Shown: in pieces, positions 1 to 9,591 of the stretch
How the letters are laid out: each line of letters starts with the position of its first letter
Position numbering within the stretch: the stretch's first letter is position 1
Source of the DNA: Novosphingobium endophyticum
Lineage (GTDB): Bacteria; Pseudomonadota; Alphaproteobacteria; Sphingomonadales; Sphingomonadaceae
Direction: 5' to 3'
Length of the DNA stretch: 64,000 bases
Assembly: GCF_014640675.1 (NCBI RefSeq)
Contig: NZ_BMHK01000009.1
Location: forward strand, 1 to 64,000
Position numbers and translations under genes: made by a program
Notes under the pieces: model-generated
Database searches by the model: none
Told to the model about the DNA's origin: nothing
The model's input: only the letters and a program-made list of their open reading frames with translations

Positions 1-331
1 CTGTTCTGGCGACCGCCCCAAACGGTGATTATCACCCCGTCCGCTGCGGTGAGAGCGCCTCTAAATCCCACCACCGATTCCGTCAAACCCTTTTTTCAAA
101 AAATCACCACAAAACACAAAATACACCGAAAACCGCGGCGTTCCATCATGGAACGGCACTCCCCGGCCCCGGCCGGCCGTGCGCCTCAACGAAACCGGCG
201 AGTTCCGATGCTGCCGCCCCAGGGCCTCGACGCGAGGCGTTCCCGCAAAACCCTTTGTTTACCATGGGGGAGTAATCCGGCCCTGAGCCAGCGGGGTTGA
301 AGTCACCCCCGTCGAGAACCGGGAACCACCA
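1..331. other. Gene-free lead-in to polysaccharide genes
   Basis: No convincing coding sequence is seen here on either strand. The first half is comparatively A+T-rich around 90-130, with runs of T and A, which may hold the promoter of the downstream glycosyltransferase gene. No clear -35/-10 pair can be assigned. The reading frames that cross it are arginine- and proline-rich shadows. Confidence 0.5.
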
Positions 332-1324
332 ATGCCGATGCCGGCCATCAGCGTCGCAATGAGCGTCTATAACGGCGAGCGCTTCCTTGCGTCCGCCATC
401 AAAAGCATTCTGGCCCAGACCTTCGACGATTTCGAATTCCTCATCCTCGACGACGGTTCGACCGACGCCAGCGCCCGCATCATCGGCAACTATGCGGCGA
501 AGGATTCGCGCATCCGTCCGATCATGCGCGAGAATCGGGGTCTCGTCGCAAGCCTGAACGAACTGCTGCACGAAGCCAGGGCTCCCATCGTCGCGCGCAT
601 GGACGCCGATGACATCTCGCGTCCGGAGCGTTTCGCGAGGCAGACATCGTTCCTCGCGAACAATCCCGACTACGGTGTTGTCGGGAGCTGGACCGAGGAC
701 ATCGACGAAAACGACGAGCCCTACCAAGTTACCGGCAACGATCATCCGCAGGACCATGCCGGCTTCATCGAAGCCATCGAGAATGGCTGGCCCCTGATGT
801 GCCATCCCGCGGCGATGTTCCGACGCGACATCGTGCTCTCGGTAGGAGGCTACCACGCCGCGTTTCGGCACTGCGAAGACTATGACCTCTGGCTGCGCCT
901 CGCCAGCGTGGCCCGGCTGGGCAGCATTCCCGAACGCCTTATCCGTTACCGGCATTACGAGAATCAGGTCTCGAGCCGTCACGCCACCGAACAGCAGATC
1001 GGCGCGGCCGTGGCTTATCTCGCCTATTGCGAGCGCGCGGCCGGGCTCCGTGATCCGACGGCGGATCTCGACCGGCTGCCCCCCCTCAACGAACTCGATG
1101 CCCTGTTCGGGCGTCAGGGAGTGGCACGGGCGATACGCGCCCGGGTCGCCCCCAACCTGCTCTATTCGCGGACCGGGCTACGCGGCGACGGCTTCGACCT
1201 GATCTGTCGTTACGTGCGCGAGGGCGGTTGCCGCGACGGCATGTGGCGGACGGTGGCCCGGCTGCTGCGTTTCGGCGAACCGCTGCGCGCCGCAAGGCTC
1301 GCGGCCACGCTGGCGACCGGCTGA
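332..1324 (+). CDS. Family 2 glycosyltransferase
   Basis: This 330-aa protein has a GT-A fold typical of family 2 inverting glycosyltransferases, which move a sugar from a nucleotide-sugar donor to a lipid-linked acceptor on the cytoplasmic side of the inner membrane. The opening motif SVYNGERFLASAIKSIL, the nucleotide-binding DDGSTD (residues 40-45) and the metal-binding DAD (91-93) are all present. A later ED(Y)DLWLRL motif resembles the catalytic-base region of this family. The start is preceded by a GGGAA stretch. The gene sits 4 bp before a Wzx-like flippase, which points to exopolysaccharide or O-antigen assembly. The acceptor and sugar are unknown. Confidence 0.9.
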   Translation: MPMPAISVAMSVYNGERFLASAIKSILAQTFDDFEFLILDDGSTDASARIIGNYAAKDSRIRPIMRENRGLVASLNELLHEARAPIVARMDADDISRPERFARQTSFLANNPDYGVVGSWTEDIDENDEPYQVTGNDHPQDHAGFIEAIENGWPLMCHPAAMFRRDIVLSVGGYHAAFRHCEDYDLWLRLASVARLGSIPERLIRYRHYENQVSSRHATEQQIGAAVAYLAYCERAAGLRDPTADLDRLPPLNELDALFGRQGVARAIRARVAPNLLYSRTGLRGDGFDLICRYVREGGCRDGMWRTVARLLRFGEPLRAARLAATLATG

Positions 1325-1328
1325 ACGG

Positions 1329-2861
1329 ATGACGACAACTCAGCCTTCCGCGGCCCCGCGCGAACCTGCCGCCATGAGCGTGCGCGGCGCGGCCGTCTGG
1401 GCCATGGCGGGGCAGTACCTGTCGTTCGCGATCCAGTTCGCCAGTTCCGTCGTTATCTCGCGCTTCTTCCTTACTCCCGGAGAAGTCGGCCTGTTCTCGA
1501 TCGCGCTTGCCGCCGCGTTGCTGGTGGCGATCCTTCAGGATTTCGGCCTCGCCCGGTACATTTCCGGCCTTCCCGTTATCGACAAACACGAGATCAGCAG
1601 ATGCAGTTCGGTCGCCCTGCTCTTCTCGCTTGTGGTCGCGGGCGTCATCGCCCTTCTCGCGTGGCCGGTAGCGGCCGCCTATGACCTGCCCTCACTGGTT
1701 CCGCTGCTGACGATCATAGCGGGAAGCTACCTGTTCCTCCCGCTTGCTGTCGTTCCTATGGCCCTGCTTGCCCGCGAGATGCGATTCGACGGGCACTTTG
1801 CCATCAATGTCGGCAGCGCCGGCGTCCAGGCCGGCGTGGCGATCTCGCTGGCGGCGCTGGGCTATTCCACATTCGCACTGGCCTGGGCGACCGTGGCGGC
1901 CGGTCTCACGCGCGGGCTCATCGCGCAACTTCTGCGTCCCGCGCCGCCATGGCCGCTGCGCTTCGACCGTCTCCGCACGGTGCTCAACTTCGGCACCCGC
2001 ACCAGCGCGCTCTACCTTACCGGCGCGCTTGGTACACGCACACCCGATCTCATCATCGGCAAACTCCTGACGCTCACCGCGGTGGGTCTCTACAGCCGCG
2101 CCGCAAGCCTTTCGGATCAGTTCCGCACACTCGTTTCCGGAGCGATCGGCAGCGTATTCTTTCCCGCATTCGCGCGCATCCGCGACCGCGGCGAGGATAT
2201 GGGACAACCCTACCTGCGCGTCTGCGCCGGGTATTCAGCGGTAATCTGGCCGGGAATGGCGGGACTTGCCCTGGCCGCCGAACCCATCGTCCGGCTGCTC
2301 TATGGTGAATTGTGGATGGGCGTGGCTCCGCTGCTGACGATGATCTCGCTGACCGAGATCCTGCTGATCTCGCTGCCGCTGGTGAGCGACCTGCCTATTC
2401 TGCTCGGCCGGATGAACCGGCTGCTCGCCTACAACATGATTGATACGGCAATGTCGCTGACCCTGCTCGCGCTGGGCGCATGGTGGGGCGGCGTGGAGGG
2501 GGCCGCGGCCTCGCGCCTCGTCTATGCGGTGCTCTGGCTCCTGCTCTATGCGCGTTTCATTCACGGACTCGTCCGCTTCAGCCTGACCGGCCTTTTCTCG
2601 ATTTACCTGCGCAGCGCGATCGCGACGATCGCCGCCATAACCCCTCTGGCCCTTACTTATGCCTTGTGGACGACCCCCGACCGCATCGGCTTTCCCACGC
2701 TGTGCGCCGCCACGTTCGCGGGGGGGCTGTGCTGGCTCGGCTCCCTCGTTCTGCTTCGCCACCCCGCGTTGGCCGAAATGCTGAGCATTGCCGAGACGCT
2801 TCCCATGGTTCGTCCGCTGGGTCGCATGTTGAAGGCGGTAGCGCCGGAGCAGCGGGCATGA
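1329..2861 (+). CDS. Wzx-type polysaccharide flippase
   Basis: This 510-aa, very hydrophobic protein has the repeated membrane segments of the MOP/PST superfamily (lipopolysaccharide biosynthesis flippases, Wzx/RfbX type). It opens with a conserved N-terminal helix pair (SVRGAAVWAMAGQYLSFAIQ) and has about 12-14 transmembrane segments spread along its length. Such proteins flip undecaprenyl-linked oligosaccharides across the inner membrane. It follows the upstream glycosyltransferase by 4 bp. Its TGA stop overlaps the ATG of the next glycosyltransferase gene (ATGA), so all three are probably one translationally coupled operon. The substrate oligosaccharide is not deducible. Confidence 0.9.
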   Translation: MTTTQPSAAPREPAAMSVRGAAVWAMAGQYLSFAIQFASSVVISRFFLTPGEVGLFSIALAAALLVAILQDFGLARYISGLPVIDKHEISRCSSVALLFSLVVAGVIALLAWPVAAAYDLPSLVPLLTIIAGSYLFLPLAVVPMALLAREMRFDGHFAINVGSAGVQAGVAISLAALGYSTFALAWATVAAGLTRGLIAQLLRPAPPWPLRFDRLRTVLNFGTRTSALYLTGALGTRTPDLIIGKLLTLTAVGLYSRAASLSDQFRTLVSGAIGSVFFPAFARIRDRGEDMGQPYLRVCAGYSAVIWPGMAGLALAAEPIVRLLYGELWMGVAPLLTMISLTEILLISLPLVSDLPILLGRMNRLLAYNMIDTAMSLTLLALGAWWGGVEGAAASRLVYAVLWLLLYARFIHGLVRFSLTGLFSIYLRSAIATIAAITPLALTYALWTTPDRIGFPTLCAATFAGGLCWLGSLVLLRHPALAEMLSIAETLPMVRPLGRMLKAVAPEQRA

Positions 2862-4057
2862 CCGAGCCCGTGACCCTTGCTACCTGCCGGGTCGTGCCGG
2901 AAAGCGGCATCGTGCGCCAGCCCCCCCGCCCGCCGGAACTGCGCAACCCGGCCTATGCCGACCAGTTCGACTGGGACACGCTGTTCTACGATGTCTACCG
3001 CGTGGGGCGCCATATCGTCTTTCAGGGGCCGCCGCTGCTCAACTTGCGCGGGGCGATCGAAGACAGCAAATGGTTCGCCTCACGCATGACCGGCCTGTTT
3101 CCCCGTGCGAAACTGATCGAACGGAATCGCAGCAGCGAATACTGGGTCCGTGATGGCGATGACAGAATTGTCGTTGAAAGCGTACTCGGTTGCCACGACA
3201 TCGCGGTGCAGCCGAACCTCTCCGAACCGTTCGCCGGGCGGCGCGTACTCCATACGCTTTCCCGCAACAACGATATCGCCTGGATTCTGGACTGGGTGCG
3301 CTTTTACGTGGCCGTCCATGGGGCCGACGCCGTTCTGCTCTACGACAATGCCTCTACGGATTATTCGAGCGACGACCTTCGCGCCGCACTTGCGCAAGCC
3401 TTTCCCGACGTGACGGCAAGAGTGGTCGATTGGCCGTTCCGCTACGGCCCGCAAGGCGGCATGGCCGGCGCGGTCGACGGCCGGGAAGCGCCCTGGGATT
3501 CGGACTTCTGCCAGACCGGTTCGATGCAGCACGCACGCTTCCGGTTTCTCGGCCAAGCGCGCAGCGTGCTCAATGTCGACATCGACGAACTCGTCCTGTC
3601 CGACCGGGGGCGCTCCGTTTTCGAGGCGACCGAACAGACGCCCGGCGGCTTCCTGAAATTCGCCGGCCATTGGATCAGCGCCACCACTGCGCACGGTGTG
3701 GCGCCCGGATGCGGCCGACATGGAGATTTCTGGCTGCTCGACGCACGCGAGCAGGACACATGTCCGCCAAAGTGGTGCGTGGTTCCGGCCAAGACCAGCC
3801 GCACGCGCCATTGCTGGTCGGCCCACAATCTTTTCGGCGCCCGGCGCAACCGGCGGATTTCCGGCGAGTTCGCCTATCGCCACATGCGCGGCATCTCCAA
3901 AGGCTGGAAAGAAGTGCGCTGGGATGCCTGCGACTACGAGCCGGACCGCTTCACGCCGGACATCGATCTTCGCTCCGCCTTCGAAAGCGCGGGGATGCGG
4001 GCCGCTGCCTGTCAGATTAGCGACGACCTCACGCCAGCGAGGCGCGCTTCGCGATAG
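2858..4057 (+). CDS. Glycosyltransferase, Glyco_tranf_2_4 type
   Basis: The 399-aa product resembles the PF13704/GT92-like glycosyltransferases. After about 120 N-terminal residues comes the typical block SRNNDIAWILDWVRFYVAVHGAD, then LLYDNASTD and the metal-binding VDIDELV. The reading frame is open far upstream into the flippase gene, but the ATG at 2858, overlapping the flippase stop as ATGA, gives the expected protein start and was chosen. It is the third gene of the polysaccharide group. The family is often annotated simply as glycosyltransferase family 2, and its acceptor is unknown. Confidence 0.85.
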   Translation: MTEPVTLATCRVVPESGIVRQPPRPPELRNPAYADQFDWDTLFYDVYRVGRHIVFQGPPLLNLRGAIEDSKWFASRMTGLFPRAKLIERNRSSEYWVRDGDDRIVVESVLGCHDIAVQPNLSEPFAGRRVLHTLSRNNDIAWILDWVRFYVAVHGADAVLLYDNASTDYSSDDLRAALAQAFPDVTARVVDWPFRYGPQGGMAGAVDGREAPWDSDFCQTGSMQHARFRFLGQARSVLNVDIDELVLSDRGRSVFEATEQTPGGFLKFAGHWISATTAHGVAPGCGRHGDFWLLDAREQDTCPPKWCVVPAKTSRTRHCWSAHNLFGARRNRRISGEFAYRHMRGISKGWKEVRWDACDYEPDRFTPDIDLRSAFESAGMRAAACQISDDLTPARRASR

Positions 4058-4185
4058 CGTGGCGGCGGCGATCCGGCCCGATCGAACCCGCCAAGGCCCC
4101 TCGGAATCCTTGGTGGAACGCCTGATTGATGGTAACGTCAACCTGACGCGCCGACCGGCGAATTCGACTTCCCGGGAGGGATGAC

Positions 4186-5085
4186 ATGACAGGCTCGGCA
4201 TTGGCCCTGGCGATGACACTGGTCACGGAATCCGTGATACTGGGATCGCCTCCGGTTGCGCCGCCTGACGACGGCGATGCCGCCAGCGAGACCTTGCAGG
4301 CACAGACCGACATCGAAGACCGGATGACCATCGACGTCGCCGTTCACGGCGACGGTCCCTATCGTTTCCTGATCGATACCGGCTCCCAGAATACCGTCGT
4401 TTCAACCTCGCTGGCGCAAGCGCTGAAGCTGCCGGCCGGCCCGACTGTGCGGGTGGTAAGCATTGCCGGCGAAGTCCGGGTGGCGACGGCGAAGGTCCAC
4501 GACATCGACGTGGGCGCACGTTCGTTTTACGACCTGACCGTCCCGCTCCTGCAGGACCATCATATCGGAGCCGATGGCATTCTCGGCACGGACAGCCTGC
4601 AGCACCAGCGCATCGTGCTGGATTTCGTCAAGAACACGATCGAAATCGGCGATCCGCATGACATGAAGGGGAAGCGGGGCTACGAGATCGTTGTGCGCGC
4701 CAAACGCCGGACGGGCCGGCTCGTCATGACCAATGCCCTGGTCGACGGTATCCGTACCGATGTCGTTATCGATACGGGTGCCAGCATCACGGTTGGCAAT
4801 CGTGCCCTGCAGCGCGCCATGCGCGAACGGTTCAAAGGTACCGGAACGCTGACCAGCGTCACCGGGCAGACCCTGTCCGTCGATTTCCAGCTGGCCGGAA
4901 CGCTAAAGGTCGACAGGCTGAAAGTCTCCAACGTCGCTATCGCCTTCGCCGATGCTCCCGCCTTCGCCGAACTGGGCCTGAAGGAGCGCCCGGCCATCTT
5001 CCTCGGCATGCGCGAACTGCGCGTGTTCAATCGCATCGCCATCGACTTCACCACGCGCAAGATCCTGTTCGATCTGCCGGGGTGA
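4186..5085 (+). CDS. Retropepsin-like aspartyl protease, two-lobed
   Basis: This 299-aa protein carries two aspartyl-protease half-domains. Each has the DTG catalytic triad in its usual hydrophobic setting: FLIDTGSQNTVV in the first third and VVIDTGASITV in the second half. Having both lobes in one chain means a monomer could form the active site that retroviral-type proteases build as dimers. The N-terminus is hydrophobic (residues 1-20) and probably acts as a signal or anchor, so the protease is likely periplasmic. A strong GGGAGGG lies just upstream of the ATG. It follows the polysaccharide operon by about 130 bp and may be unrelated. The natural substrate is unknown. Confidence 0.85.
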   Translation: MTGSALALAMTLVTESVILGSPPVAPPDDGDAASETLQAQTDIEDRMTIDVAVHGDGPYRFLIDTGSQNTVVSTSLAQALKLPAGPTVRVVSIAGEVRVATAKVHDIDVGARSFYDLTVPLLQDHHIGADGILGTDSLQHQRIVLDFVKNTIEIGDPHDMKGKRGYEIVVRAKRRTGRLVMTNALVDGIRTDVVIDTGASITVGNRALQRAMRERFKGTGTLTSVTGQTLSVDFQLAGTLKVDRLKVSNVAIAFADAPAFAELGLKERPAIFLGMRELRVFNRIAIDFTTRKILFDLPG

Positions 5086-5121
5086 GATTGTGTATCGGGC
5101 CGGAAACCCTAAATAGCGCGG

Positions 5122-6942
5122 ATGCCGCCCGATACAGCCGTCAATGATCCCGCCGCCCGTCACGACGGCTGGCACACGCTTTACCGGTTCCTGCCGTACC
5201 TCTGGCCGGCCGAAAACAAGGCGCTGCGCTGGCGGATCGTCGTCGCCTGTCTGTTCATACTGCTCTCGCTGGGCGCGCAGCTCATCCTGCCTTACCTGCT
5301 CAAATGGGCGGTCGACACGATGGGCGCCACGGGGCCGAAGCTGGTGCAACTGGCGATGCTCGTGGTGCTCGGCTACGCCGCCGGGCGATTTTCCCAGGCC
5401 GCTTTCGACAACTTGCGCAACATCGTCTTCGAGCGCGTCGGGCAGGATGCGACACGGGCGCTGGCAGAGAATGTCTTCGCACAGCTCCACCGCCTGAGCC
5501 TGCGCTTCCACCTCGGGCGGCGCACGGGGGAGATCACCAAGACCATCGAGCGCGGGACCAAGAGCATCGACACGATGCTCTACTTCATGCTGTTCAATAT
5601 CGCGCCGACGGTGATCCAGCTCGCGGTCGTGGCGGTGATCTTCTACGTCAACTTCGGCTGGGGCCTCGTCGCCGCCACCGCCGTTGCCGTCGTCGCCTAC
5701 ATCTGGGTGACGCGCACGATCACCGAATGGCGCACCAAGCTGCGCGAGCAGATGAACCGGCTCGATGGGCAGGCGCTGTCCCGCGCGGTGGATTCGCTGC
5801 TCAACTATGAGACGGTGAAGTACTTCTCGGCAGAGGCGCGAGAGGAAGGGCGCTATGCCCAGGCGACGCGCGCCTATGCGCAGGCCGCGATAAAGAGCGA
5901 GAATTCGCTGGGCCTGCTCAACATCGCGCAGGCCGTGGTGGTGAACCTGCTGATGGCGGGCGCCCTCGCCTACACGGTCTGGGGCTGGTATCGCGGGCAG
6001 TACACCGCCGGCCAGCTCGTCTTCGTGCAGACCTATCTCGTGCAGCTCTTCCGGCCGCTCGACATGCTGGGCATGGTCTACCGCACCATCAGGCAAGGCC
6101 TGATCGACATGGCCGAGATGTTCCGCCTGCTCGACACGAACGTCGAGGTCGCGGACAAGCCCGGCGCTCCGGCTCTCGTCATCCGCAGGCCCTCGGTCGT
6201 CTTCGACAATGTCATGTTCGGCTACGAGAAGGACCGCACGATCCTGCACGGCCTGTCCTTCGAAGTGCCGGCGGGGCGGAACTACGCCGTCGTCGGCCCT
6301 TCCGGCGCGGGCAAGTCCACGCTCGCCCGCCTGCTGTTCCGCTTCTACGATCCGCAGGACGGGCGCATTCTGATCGACGGGCAGGACATCAGCGAAGTGA
6401 CGCAGTCCAGCCTGCGCGCCGCGATCGGCATCGTCCCGCAGGACTCGGTGCTGTTCAACGACACCATCGGCTACAACATCGCCTATGGCCGCGAAGGGGC
6501 CACGCAGGAAGAGGTCGAGGCCGCCGCGCGCGGGGCCGCGCTGATGGGCCTGATCGACCGCCTGCCCCAGGGCTTCGAAACCGAAGTCGGCGAACGCGGG
6601 CTGAAGCTCTCGGGCGGCGAGAAGCAGCGCGTCGCGATCGCGCGAACTCTGGTCAAGAACCCGCCGATCCTCGTGCTAGACGAGGCGACCAGCGCGCTCG
6701 ACACGCGCACCGAGCAGGACATCCTTGCCACGCTGCACCGCGTGGCCGAGCACCGCACGTCGATCTCGATCGCGCACCGCCTCTCCACGATCGCCGACGC
6801 GGACAGGATCCTGGTGCTTCACGACGGCCGCCTTGCCGAGAGCGGCAGCCATGCGGAGCTTCTGCGCCGCGACGGGCTCTACGCCGAAATGTGGCTGCGC
6901 CAGGCCGCCGAGGCGGAGCAACTGGGCGAAGCGGCGGAATAG
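5122..6942 (+). CDS. Atm1-type ABC exporter (permease-ATPase fusion)
   Basis: The 606-aa half-transporter has an N-terminal six-helix membrane domain followed by an ATP-binding domain. The ATPase has the Walker A GPSGAGKST, the signature LSGGEKQRVAIARTL and the Walker B LVLDEATSALD, then an H-loop (SIAHRLSTI). The order and the N-terminal section (YRFLPYLWPAENKALRWR) match the bacterial Atm1/HMT1 family, which exports glutathione-linked metal or persulfide species across the inner membrane as a homodimer. It stands alone, 36 bp after the protease gene. No good ribosome binding site is seen before the ATG, so a leaderless or weakly initiated transcript is possible. Confidence 0.92.
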   Translation: MPPDTAVNDPAARHDGWHTLYRFLPYLWPAENKALRWRIVVACLFILLSLGAQLILPYLLKWAVDTMGATGPKLVQLAMLVVLGYAAGRFSQAAFDNLRNIVFERVGQDATRALAENVFAQLHRLSLRFHLGRRTGEITKTIERGTKSIDTMLYFMLFNIAPTVIQLAVVAVIFYVNFGWGLVAATAVAVVAYIWVTRTITEWRTKLREQMNRLDGQALSRAVDSLLNYETVKYFSAEAREEGRYAQATRAYAQAAIKSENSLGLLNIAQAVVVNLLMAGALAYTVWGWYRGQYTAGQLVFVQTYLVQLFRPLDMLGMVYRTIRQGLIDMAEMFRLLDTNVEVADKPGAPALVIRRPSVVFDNVMFGYEKDRTILHGLSFEVPAGRNYAVVGPSGAGKSTLARLLFRFYDPQDGRILIDGQDISEVTQSSLRAAIGIVPQDSVLFNDTIGYNIAYGREGATQEEVEAAARGAALMGLIDRLPQGFETEVGERGLKLSGGEKQRVAIARTLVKNPPILVLDEATSALDTRTEQDILATLHRVAEHRTSISIAHRLSTIADADRILVLHDGRLAESGSHAELLRRDGLYAEMWLRQAAEAEQLGEAAE

Positions 6943-7168
6943 CGGGCGAGAATGGCCCCTCCGCTTCAGGGGATGGGGATTTCATGAACGTAACACCCCA
7001 CGGGTTGCAATCGTACTCGCAACACGGCAAAGGCCGCGCCACTCGCTTGGACCCGGTGCAATTCCGGGTGGCTATCCCGGCCGCCGATCCGCCGGGCAAC
7101 ATCATACATGTTCAATAGCACACCGCGTGCTGCGCGGCGCATGGACATGTGCATGATGCGGATAATTC

Positions 7169-8659
7169 ATGACTAATACCCTTACCCGATTCCGCCAGGA
7201 CTGGCTTGGCAACATCCGCGCCGACATTCTCGCCGGCATTGTCGTCGCCCTGGCACTAGTACCCGAGGCTATCGGCTTTTCGATCATCGCCGGCGTCGAT
7301 CCGGCTGTGGGCCTCTGGGCCTCGGTGGCGATAGCCATCGTCATATCGTTCACCGGCGGGCGGCCGGGCATGATCTCCGCCGCGACCGCCGCGGTCGCGG
7401 TGCTGGTGATCCCGCTGGTGCGCGACCACGGCGTCGAATACCTCTTCGCCGCGACGATCCTGATGGGCGTGTTCCAGATCATAGCCGGCCTTCTGCGCCT
7501 CAATCTGGCGATGCAGTTCGTTTCGCGCTCGGTCATCACCGGTTTCGTCAATGCCCTGGCAATCCTGATCTTCATGGCCCAGTTGCCGCAACTGATGAAC
7601 GTAACATGGCATACCTACGCCATGGTGCTGGCGGGTCTCGCGATCATCTATCTGCTGCCGCGCCTGACCACCGCCGTACCTTCGCCGCTGGTCTCGATCC
7701 TCATCCTCTCCGCCATCTCGATCTCGCTGGGCCTGCCGGTCCATACCGTGGCGGACATGGGCGAGTTGCCTTCGGGCCTCCCTTCCTTCTCGCTACCGCA
7801 AGTGCCGCTGACCATCGAGACGCTGCGGATCATCGCCCCCTATTCGCTCGCCATGGCGGCGGTCGGCCTGCTCGAATCGCTGCTGACGGCGCAGATCGTC
7901 GACGACATGACGGGCACCGATTCCTACAAGCGCTACGAGTGCCGGGGCCAGGGCATCGCCAACATGGTCGCCGCCATGTTCGGCGGCATGGGCGGCTGCG
8001 CCATGATCGGTCAATCGGTGATCAACGTGACCTCCGGCGGACGCGGCAGGCTTTCGACCTTCACCGCCGGTTTCGTGCTGTTCGTGGCGCTCGCGCTGTT
8101 CGGCTCATGGGTCGGCCAGGTGCCGATGCCGGCGCTGGTCGCGATCATGATCATGGTCTCGATCGGTACCTTCTCATGGAACTCGATCCCGAACCTGCGG
8201 CGCCATCCGTGGCAGAGTTCGGTGGTCATGGTCACGACCGTCGTGGTCGTGGTCGCCACGCACGATCTCTCACTGGGGGTCGGCGCGGGCGTGCTGCTTT
8301 CGGGCATCTTCTTCGCGCAGAAGGTCCAGCGCCTGTTCCGCGTCGAGCGCGAGGCCAGCAGCGACGGCCGCACCGCCACCTACCGCATCTCGGGCGAAAT
8401 CTTCTTCGCCTCGGTCCACCGCTTTACCGAGCAGATGCAGGTGGACAAGGAAACCGCGCCGAACGTGGTCATCGACATGACCGATGCGCACCTGTGGGAC
8501 ATCTCCTCGGTTGACGCGCTCGACAAGATCGTCGGCAAGCTCTCCAAGATGGGCGCGGACGTGAAGGTGATTGGCTATAACGGCGCGAGCAAAGACATCG
8601 TCGACAGGTTCGCCCTGCACGACAAGACCGGCTTCGAACTGGGCACGGTGCCGCACTGA
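7169..8659 (+). CDS. SulP family anion transporter
   Basis: The 496-aa protein has the SulP layout: about 12-14 membrane segments, starting with the DILAGIVVALALVPEAIGFSIIAG transport motif region, followed by a C-terminal cytoplasmic STAS domain (from about residue 385). Family members carry sulfate, bicarbonate or dicarboxylates. The substrate cannot be told from sequence, although a sulfate-assimilation cluster lies about 50 kb away. The 226 bp upstream hold no other gene. It converges on the small DUF1737 gene, with 13 bp between the stops. Confidence 0.9.
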   Translation: MTNTLTRFRQDWLGNIRADILAGIVVALALVPEAIGFSIIAGVDPAVGLWASVAIAIVISFTGGRPGMISAATAAVAVLVIPLVRDHGVEYLFAATILMGVFQIIAGLLRLNLAMQFVSRSVITGFVNALAILIFMAQLPQLMNVTWHTYAMVLAGLAIIYLLPRLTTAVPSPLVSILILSAISISLGLPVHTVADMGELPSGLPSFSLPQVPLTIETLRIIAPYSLAMAAVGLLESLLTAQIVDDMTGTDSYKRYECRGQGIANMVAAMFGGMGGCAMIGQSVINVTSGGRGRLSTFTAGFVLFVALALFGSWVGQVPMPALVAIMIMVSIGTFSWNSIPNLRRHPWQSSVVMVTTVVVVVATHDLSLGVGAGVLLSGIFFAQKVQRLFRVEREASSDGRTATYRISGEIFFASVHRFTEQMQVDKETAPNVVIDMTDAHLWDISSVDALDKIVGKLSKMGADVKVIGYNGASKDIVDRFALHDKTGFELGTVPH

Positions 8660-8672
8660 GGCGGCATCGGCG

Positions 8673-8879
8673 TCACTTCACGACGTCGGCCTCATGCCAG
8701 ACGACGGCCTGCGCCGCCTTCATGCAGTTCTCGGCCGTATCCCACGAGATCGAGGGTGAGCCATAGAGTCGCCAGCCCTGCTCCAGTGCTTCGGACACAC
8801 GCTCGCAGAAGGCGCGGTCGTCCTTGCCGGTAAGCAGACGGTAGCTCGGGCGGTCGTCGGGGGTCTGGTATGCGGACAT
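8673..8879 (-). CDS. DUF1737 domain protein
   Basis: This is a 68-aa soluble protein. The core YRLLTGKDDRAFCERVSEAL followed by GWRLYGSPS matches the small DUF1737 family, which is widespread in proteobacteria and has no known biochemical role. Length and composition are as expected for the family. It sits between the SulP gene (convergent) and the GFA-type gene (same strand, 41 bp upstream), so it may be co-transcribed with the latter. Confidence 0.8.
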   Translation of the reverse strand: MSAYQTPDDRPSYRLLTGKDDRAFCERVSEALEQGWRLYGSPSISWDTAENCMKAAQAVVWHEADVVK

Positions 8880-8920
8880 GATCGCGGTCTAGCGCTGCCC
8901 TCGCCGGTCACCAATCGAAA

Positions 8921-9322
8921 TCATTGCCCCGGAAAACGCTCGAACTGCGGCAGAGCCTCCGTCCCCGTCATCCAGCCGATCCGCTCGGCAATCTGGATAT
9001 GGGCCTGCGGCGGGAAAGCGTCCGGGTCATCGAGCGTGGCGATCTGGATGTCGACCAGGCCCGGCAGCACTTCCTCGTTCACGAAATAAACGCCGCTGCC
9101 GCAACTCGGACAGAAATAGCGCATCGACTGGCCCGTGCCGTTATAGACGCTAGGCTCCCCGGCCGTCAGGGCGAAATTGTCCGAAGCGAAGGCCGCCCAC
9201 GCCACCATGGGCGCGCCGGAGGACTTGCGGCAATCTCTGCAATGGCAAAGCGCGGCATGCACCGGCTCCCCTTCGACCCTGTAGCGAACGGTGCCGCAGT
9301 GGCATCCACCCTCGTATGTCAT
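8921..9322 (-). CDS. GFA/CENP-V family zinc protein
   Basis: This 133-aa protein belongs to the glutathione-dependent formaldehyde-activating enzyme (GFA)/CENP-V fold. It has the zinc-binding pattern CHCGTVRY near the N-terminus, CHCRDCRKSSGAP in the middle and FCPSCGSGVY further on. These cysteines bind structural and catalytic zinc in the family. The reading frame is open upstream, but the ATG at 9322 has a good GGAGA site and gives the normal family length, so the longer start was rejected. Many members do not act on formaldehyde, so the reaction is left open. The IS110 element begins within about 200 bp of its 5' end and may have separated it from its original promoter. Confidence 0.88.
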   Translation of the reverse strand: MTYEGGCHCGTVRYRVEGEPVHAALCHCRDCRKSSGAPMVAWAAFASDNFALTAGEPSVYNGTGQSMRYFCPSCGSGVYFVNEEVLPGLVDIQIATLDDPDAFPPQAHIQIAERIGWMTGTEALPQFERFPGQ

Positions 9323-9591
9323 GGCGATTCTCCAATGAAAGAACTCAAGAGGGTGAGTGCGTGTAAATTGCGCATTTCCTCGTGGGTTCGGTGTTGTTCC
9401 TGTATCCGTCGGCGCCCCTACGGACGAGTTGCAGCTTTCGAGGACAAGCGCCCTGTCCTCGTATCGGCATTGAGCCATTCTCCAATCCGTGACCTTACCG
9501 TGTAGGCTTGGTCACATTCCGGTGTTCGGCTCTCGGCTTCCCATTCTCCTTCAGAGTGCGGCTCCGCGATGCGGAACCCACTAGATCACCA

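Noticed and set aside
4903..6249. A minus-strand open frame of 448 codons opposite the ABC exporter
   Set aside because: It spans two unrelated plus-strand genes in antisense and has shadow-type composition.
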